18,799 nucleotides of DNA from the NCBI GenBank assembly GCA_030706015.1, contig JAUZPI010000079.1, positions 1 through 18,799 on the forward strand, read 5' to 3'. Source of the DNA: Bacillota bacterium. GTDB lineage: Bacteria; Bacillota; Clostridia; Clostridiales; Clostridiaceae. The notes under the pieces were generated by a model. It made no database searches and was not told where the DNA came from. It was given only the letters and a program-made list of their open reading frames with translations. Below are positions 15,224 through 18,799 of this stretch, piece after piece; position 1 is the first letter of the stretch; each line of letters opens with the position of its first letter. The position numbers were made by a program, and so were the translations under genes.

Positions 15224-15745
15224 AAAAATCCCTCCTATTTAGATAATTTATTTTAAATAATTAAGTTATTTAAAATCTACTGAAACTATGATTGAAAATT
15301 GCAATATCAATAATTTATTGCCGTAAACTGTGAAACTTCATTTAAACCTAAGATCTCTGTTTATGGAAAGAAACAAGACGCACGTTAAACGTTTACACAA
15401 TGGTTAGAAAATCGGAATTGTTTATTAACAGCAATAACTGTATATTGCCTAAAAACATATGCAATCGTTTGTGCATCGACAAACGTATACATATCTTCTT
15501 CTTAATCCACTTTACCACAATTTATCTCTAATATCAACATTTTTCGTGTTTTTTTCACTTAAAAACGCCTACGGTTATTCATCCTTTAGATATCTTTTAT
15601 TTAAATTTATAGTATACTTCATACTGCTAACGAGAAAAGCCATATGCTTACTATCATTTTTGATAATAAGCACAGACTTCTTTCATAAGTTTTTTTACAT
15701 TACATTATAATATTAAATGTAGTTGAAATTTTTCAAAAAAGTTAA
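15224..15745. other. Long intergenic region upstream of the complete amylase
   Basis: No credible gene is seen on either strand; an 83-codon rightward frame at 15459-15710 has no ribosome binding site or family resemblance. It holds the ribosome binding site and leader of the amylase, the cre-like site, and near 15640-15690 a decayed copy of the terminator hairpin found at 17111-17158. The bases around that hairpin (about 15617-15685) match 17093-17165 closely. This marks the region as the downstream flank of an amylase copy. Confidence 0.6.
15384..15397 (-). promoter_or_regulatory. cre-like catabolite repression site upstream of the amylase
   Basis: The minus strand reads TGTAAACGTTTAAC, which matches the CcpA cre consensus TGNAANCGNTNNCA except for the last two bases, and contains the palindrome TAAACGTTTA (15386-15395). 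It lies about 160 bases before the amylase start. Weaker CG-centred relatives occur at about 15460-15475 and 15477-15492. I did not find a convincing -10/-35 pair nearby. Confidence 0.55.
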
Positions 15746-15746
15746 G

Positions 15747-15783
15747 TTATAAAAAAATTTGGTATAAATACTTAGTAGCGCTT
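15747..15783 (-). pseudogene. 3' remnant of the middle amylase copy
   Basis: The minus strand reads AAGCGCTACTAAGTATTTAT and continues into ACC. It differs at three of 23 positions from the last codons of the neighbouring amylase, which encode SDTKYLY followed by a stop. Here the frame reads SATKYLYQIFL, because the stop codon has become CAA. This shows that the middle amylase once had the same C-terminus and lost everything between its second CBM26 and this point. Confidence 0.7.
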
Positions 15784-15950
15784 ACTAAAAGATTTATCCG
15801 ATGACCACCAGCCGTTATATCCCGCTTCTATAAGCGGGATATAACGGCTGCTACGTCTGAATAACGATTTCTCCTAAAGGATAACGATTTCTAAGTGTCC
15901 TTGACACTAAGAACTCTGTTAATAAGTGTCCTTGACACTAAGAACTCTGT
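15784..15950. repeat. Inserted/replacement segment with hairpin and tandem repeats
   Basis: About 167 bases, unlike either amylase, sit between the two ends of the broken middle copy. They contain a perfect hairpin with 18-base arms (15810-15827 and 15832-15849, four-base loop), two 12-base direct repeats ATAACGATTTCT (15861 and 15881), and two 29-base direct repeats (15892-15920 and 15923-15951). Each 29-base repeat carries the inverted repeat AGTGTC/GACACT. No open frame of note is present, and no T tract follows the hairpin on either strand, so it is not an ordinary terminator. Confidence 0.75.
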
Positions 15951-15979
15951 TTATAATATACCTTTATATTTGATGTTGG

Positions 15980-17074
15980 CTATATTGTTGGTGTTACTGT
16001 GGGTATTGGTGTTGGCTCTGGTGTTGGGTCACCGACTAATGTTAACGGAATATTCCAGTTTCCAGAGCTATTATTGTCCCAATTTGATCCATCTGTAAAA
16101 CATACAACTATACCAACGCCTGCCTGAACTGGTATAGTTATTGTAGCTGTCCATGTATTATTTCCTGATGAAGTCATAACCGTATCTGTTACACCTCTCC
16201 AACTATCATATCCCCAATGCATTGTTACTGTTGAAGAATTTTGCAATACTCTACCAGCAGCATTATAAATAATTTTAAATGTACCTCCATTGTATACATA
16301 ATCAAGTTTCCCTGATGGTGATTTAATTGAAACTACATCATTATCTAAAATTGGCGGTGGTGTTGGTGTTGTTTGCGGGGTCGGCGTTGTCACAGGATCC
16401 GTATAAGAAATTGTTCCATCCTTCTTAATCCATACATCCTGAGTTGTTACAAAATCTGAGTCATTGTTTTGTAATTTGTTATCCCAAGTTCCAGCATTAA
16501 ATAAAAATTGAACTTTATTAGTATTGTTTATAGTTTTTTTATACCATCCGGTTCTATAGTTGATCATGTCTCCAGGTGAAGATTGTAATTCGGTTGTATC
16601 CCAAGCTGATGTAGATAAATCACTATCATACCATATCCACATTCCACTCCAGCTGTCAGGTTTTTCTGCATATATGTTTATTGTCTTTAGCACATCTGGA
16701 TTATAAGCAGTTAAGTTTCCATCTTTATACCAGCTTTCCTGGCTAATAGTTATTCCTTCTTGTTCAGCTCCTGGTATCTGATTGTTTCCTCCGTCGTTAA
16801 ATAATACTTTTGCATTAGTTGGAATAACCGCTTGATACCAATCACTACTTTCCAATGACATTGATGTTCCAGGCCAATCTGCTCGTGAAATGCCATCTCC
16901 ATAATAATAAATGTTCGCACTGCTCCAGCCTGATGGCTTGTAGAAATGTACTACTACACCAGTGTCAGAAGCAAGGTTTTGGTGATAGGTTACCTGGCCA
17001 CTGACTATGCAGGTAATAAAAACAACTAAAATTGCCGCGAAAGTTGTTAACTTCCTAAGTAAGTTTTTTCTCAT
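15980..17074 (-). CDS. Truncated secreted starch-binding protein (amylase copy without catalytic domain)
   Basis: This 364-residue protein has a signal peptide (about 1-35, nearly the same as in the complete amylase), a CBM26-like module (about 40-126), a second starch-binding-like module (about 130-226, with GWYKKTINNTNKVQFLFNAG), a TP-rich linker, a CBM25 (about 247-347) and a short TP linker ending at TAG. After the TAG the frame continues as PTSNIKVYYK, matching the start of the next CBM26 in the complete gene, and then homology stops. The catalytic and Fn3-like modules are gone. GGGAGG six bases before the ATG at 17074 decides that start over the one at 17098. It may still be exported and bind starch, or be a decaying pseudogene; the sequence cannot tell. 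Confidence 0.8.
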   Translation of the reverse strand: MRKNLLRKLTTFAAILVVFITCIVSGQVTYHQNLASDTGVVVHFYKPSGWSSANIYYYGDGISRADWPGTSMSLESSDWYQAVIPTNAKVLFNDGGNNQIPGAEQEGITISQESWYKDGNLTAYNPDVLKTINIYAEKPDSWSGMWIWYDSDLSTSAWDTTELQSSPGDMINYRTGWYKKTINNTNKVQFLFNAGTWDNKLQNNDSDFVTTQDVWIKKDGTISYTDPVTTPTPQTTPTPPPILDNDVVSIKSPSGKLDYVYNGGTFKIIYNAAGRVLQNSSTVTMHWGYDSWRGVTDTVMTSSGNNTWTATITIPVQAGVGIVVCFTDGSNWDNNSSGNWNIPLTLVGDPTPEPTPIPTVTPTI

Positions 17075-17110
17075 AATATGCCTCCCATTATACTTCATAT
17101 TGATAACGAT

Positions 17111-17158
17111 AAAAGTCAGATACTTATTATCATGTTTTGATAATAAGCACTGACTTTT
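17111..17158. terminator. Terminator hairpin between the edge amylase and the truncated copy
   Basis: Outer arms AAAAGTCAG/CTGACTTTT (17111-17119 and 17150-17158) and inner arms CTTATTATCA/TGATAATAAG (17123-17132 and 17138-17147) form a long stem with a small internal loop, ending in a T run on both strands. It lies about 70 bases after the stop of the edge amylase. A decayed copy exists near 15640-15690. Confidence 0.75.
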
Positions 17159-17228
17159 TATTTAGCTTTTATGTGAGGATTTAGATATTTAATACCTATA
17201 CTTATACATAGATTAAACTTTAATAGGA

Positions 17229-18799
17229 TTAGTATAAGTACTTAGTATCGCTTCCGATCTTTCCTGGTGCAGGATTTCCTGCTTGATCAAGAACGAATAC
17301 TCTTAAGTTTCCTTTTCCACTGCAAGTTGCAGTTAAAGTACCATTTGTTACATTGATTACTGTTCCAGTTACTGCATCAACATATTTACCATTAGGAATA
17401 TTTGCGAATGTAGCACTTCCTGATACTGTAATTAATGCAAAACTGTCTATACCTTTTGAAGAATCAGTATATCTTCTCTTGTAAGCCATTCCATCTCCAC
17501 TGATATCTTGAACTGAATATTCACCTTTTTGTAATGCTGGAATAGCTCTTCTGATTCTGTTTAATCTGATTATATGTTGTGCTAATGGGTAGTTTAAGCT
17601 GTTAGCTAATGTACCAGTAGCACCTGAATATACTCCGAAGTCAGTTGTAGTTACACTTCCTTGTATATTATCTCCAAAGTATGCTCTACCAGTTGTGCTT
17701 AATGGAGCATTTGGACCTACATCAATTGGTTGTCCTTTTTGGAATTCAATTTCGCTTCCATACAATATGCATGGTATGCCTCTGAAAGTGAACAATAAAC
17801 TTAAATTTTCAGCCCATACATCTTGTCCTAATGAGAATCTTTCATTTTCAGGAGCACCGTCTGGAGCATAGTCATGAGAATCTACATATGTTACGTTCCA
17901 GGTTGCATCATTATATACATTGTCATTATTTACTGCAACACTAAATGCATCTCTAGCATTTGCAAAGTTCCAATGCATTGGGAAGTCGATAACGTCAAGT
18001 CCTGATTTCATTGAATAATCAGGTGTGTGATAAGTATTTCCATTTAGTAATGCATTTGTACTTGTTGGCTGGTTTACTACACTTGAATTATCATTGTAAT
18101 CTGCCAGTGTACTTGCTTCATTAGTTACTCTATCTCCCCATGGATAGCTCTTTGATTCTTTCCAAGTATAGAAAGGTGCTGATATTGCAGGTATACCTTT
18201 GTTCCATACTTCTCTTACTCTAGTACAAACTTCACCAAACATGTAGAAGTCATCTCCACCAGCAGCCTTAAGCTTTGGTACGAATTCATTGTTAAAGGTT
18301 AATCTAGAAACATGCTTTGCAGTATCTACTCTGAAAGCATCTACTCCCATACCAATATATTTCTTATAAGAATCAACTAGGTAGTTTGAAACTGTTGGAT
18401 TTTCTGTATTTAAGTCTACGCAATCTCCTGCGATCTGTCCTGTTTGAACAGTATATGATTCCCATGATAAAGATTGTTCATGGTGATATATATGGTTAGT
18501 ATCAATTGCATCGGTTTTCATAGCATTTATTCTATCACTATACTGAACTGATGGTGTTTGAGTATCATAATCAGCTGGTAATTTACCATTGTTTATCTTT
18601 GTTAGACCAATGCTTGCTGTATCATTTAGTCCCGTTGGAGCATTTCTTGTAAATAAAGGATAGATATTTTCTTCTCCAAAGTTTGAAGAATGGTTAAATA
18701 CTACGTCTTGAATAACTTTCATTCCTTTAGCATGAGCTGCATTTATAAACTTTTGATATGCATCTTCTGCTGAAGTGTCATATTGTGTTTTATATCTCG
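17229..18799 (-). CDS. Secreted GH13 alpha-amylase, 5' part outside the window
   Basis: The open frame runs to the right edge, past the first internal Met at 18722, with codons reading RYKTQYDTSAEDAYQKF just inside the edge. The gene is therefore cut by the window and not by mutation. About 523 residues are visible: most of a GH13 catalytic domain and the C-terminal beta domain. All catalytic signatures are present (DVVFNH, FRVDTAKH, FGEV, VDSHD), so it should be active on alpha-1,4 glucans. It is nearly identical over this length to the C-terminal part of the complete amylase, including the last residues GSDTKYLY, with scattered replacements around LADYNDNSSVV and NNDNVYNDA. The N-terminal modules and promoter lie outside the window. 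A terminator hairpin follows. Confidence 0.92.
   Translation of the reverse strand, partial: RYKTQYDTSAEDAYQKFINAAHAKGMKVIQDVVFNHSSNFGEENIYPLFTRNAPTGLNDTASIGLTKINNGKLPADYDTQTPSVQYSDRINAMKTDAIDTNHIYHHEQSLSWESYTVQTGQIAGDCVDLNTENPTVSNYLVDSYKKYIGMGVDAFRVDTAKHVSRLTFNNEFVPKLKAAGGDDFYMFGEVCTRVREVWNKGIPAISAPFYTWKESKSYPWGDRVTNEASTLADYNDNSSVVNQPTSTNALLNGNTYHTPDYSMKSGLDVIDFPMHWNFANARDAFSVAVNNDNVYNDATWNVTYVDSHDYAPDGAPENERFSLGQDVWAENLSLLFTFRGIPCILYGSEIEFQKGQPIDVGPNAPLSTTGRAYFGDNIQGSVTTTDFGVYSGATGTLANSLNYPLAQHIIRLNRIRRAIPALQKGEYSVQDISGDGMAYKRRYTDSSKGIDSFALITVSGSATFANIPNGKYVDAVTGTVINVTNGTLTATCSGKGNLRVFVLDQAGNPAPGKIGSDTKYLY

Noticed and set aside
15459..15710. Rightward 83-codon hydrophobic open frame in the amylase upstream region
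   Set aside because: The composition follows from A/T-rich DNA, there is no ribosome binding site, and it crosses the decayed terminator hairpin.
15810..15849. Perfect hairpin considered as a terminator of the truncated amylase
   Set aside because: No T run follows the stem on either strand, and a homologous terminator lies further downstream near 15640-15690.
15892..15951. Two 29-base direct repeats considered as a CRISPR remnant
   Set aside because: The copies are separated by only two bases, so there is no spacer, and no cas gene is present. It is a short tandem repeat.

Overview
The window looks like chromosomal DNA of a saccharolytic Clostridium-type Bacillota. It is strongly A+T rich, has strong GGAGG-type ribosome binding sites, GTG and TTG starts, tight ATGA overlaps, and secreted amylases with CBM25/CBM26 starch-binding modules. 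Every protein gene I can support is on the minus strand, so the window reads right to left as successive transcription units. Species cannot be named from this sequence.

Right third (about 11.2-18.8 kb): a tandem cluster of secreted GH13 amylases. In transcription order there is a 5'-incomplete, catalytically intact copy running off the right edge (17229 to edge), a middle copy reduced to signal peptide plus starch-binding modules (15980-17074), and a complete 1301-residue multimodular amylase (11318-15223). The last coding bases of the lost catalytic half of the middle copy survive at about 15747-15782. Between the two breakpoints lies a foreign-looking segment of about 167 bp with a perfect 18-bp-arm hairpin and short tandem repeats. 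A cre-like CcpA site lies upstream of the complete gene.

Middle (about 6.4-11.0 kb): single genes and small units. These are a GreA/GreB-family transcription factor, a TetR regulator with a palindrome over its own -10 box, an HxlR regulator with an inverted repeat at its promoter, a flavin-type pyridoxamine-oxidase-fold protein, and a coupled pair of uncharacterised proteins that I recognise as DUF6323 and DUF6179. A rightward consensus promoter upstream of that pair reads into a terminator about 130 bp later without crossing a convincing gene. This is a candidate small RNA.

Left third (about 0.1-6.4 kb): a GNAT acetyltransferase gene runs into the C-terminal half of a broken family-1 glycosyltransferase. 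Next comes a six-gene operon: LytTR response regulator, GHKL sensor kinase with one membrane segment, two ABC ATPases and two ABC-2 permeases, closed by a strong terminator. The first ATPase lacks its Q-loop glutamine and H-loop histidine while the second has both, so the transporter is probably an asymmetric heterodimer. Its neighbours suggest that the two-component system controls the exporter. The substrate is unknown.
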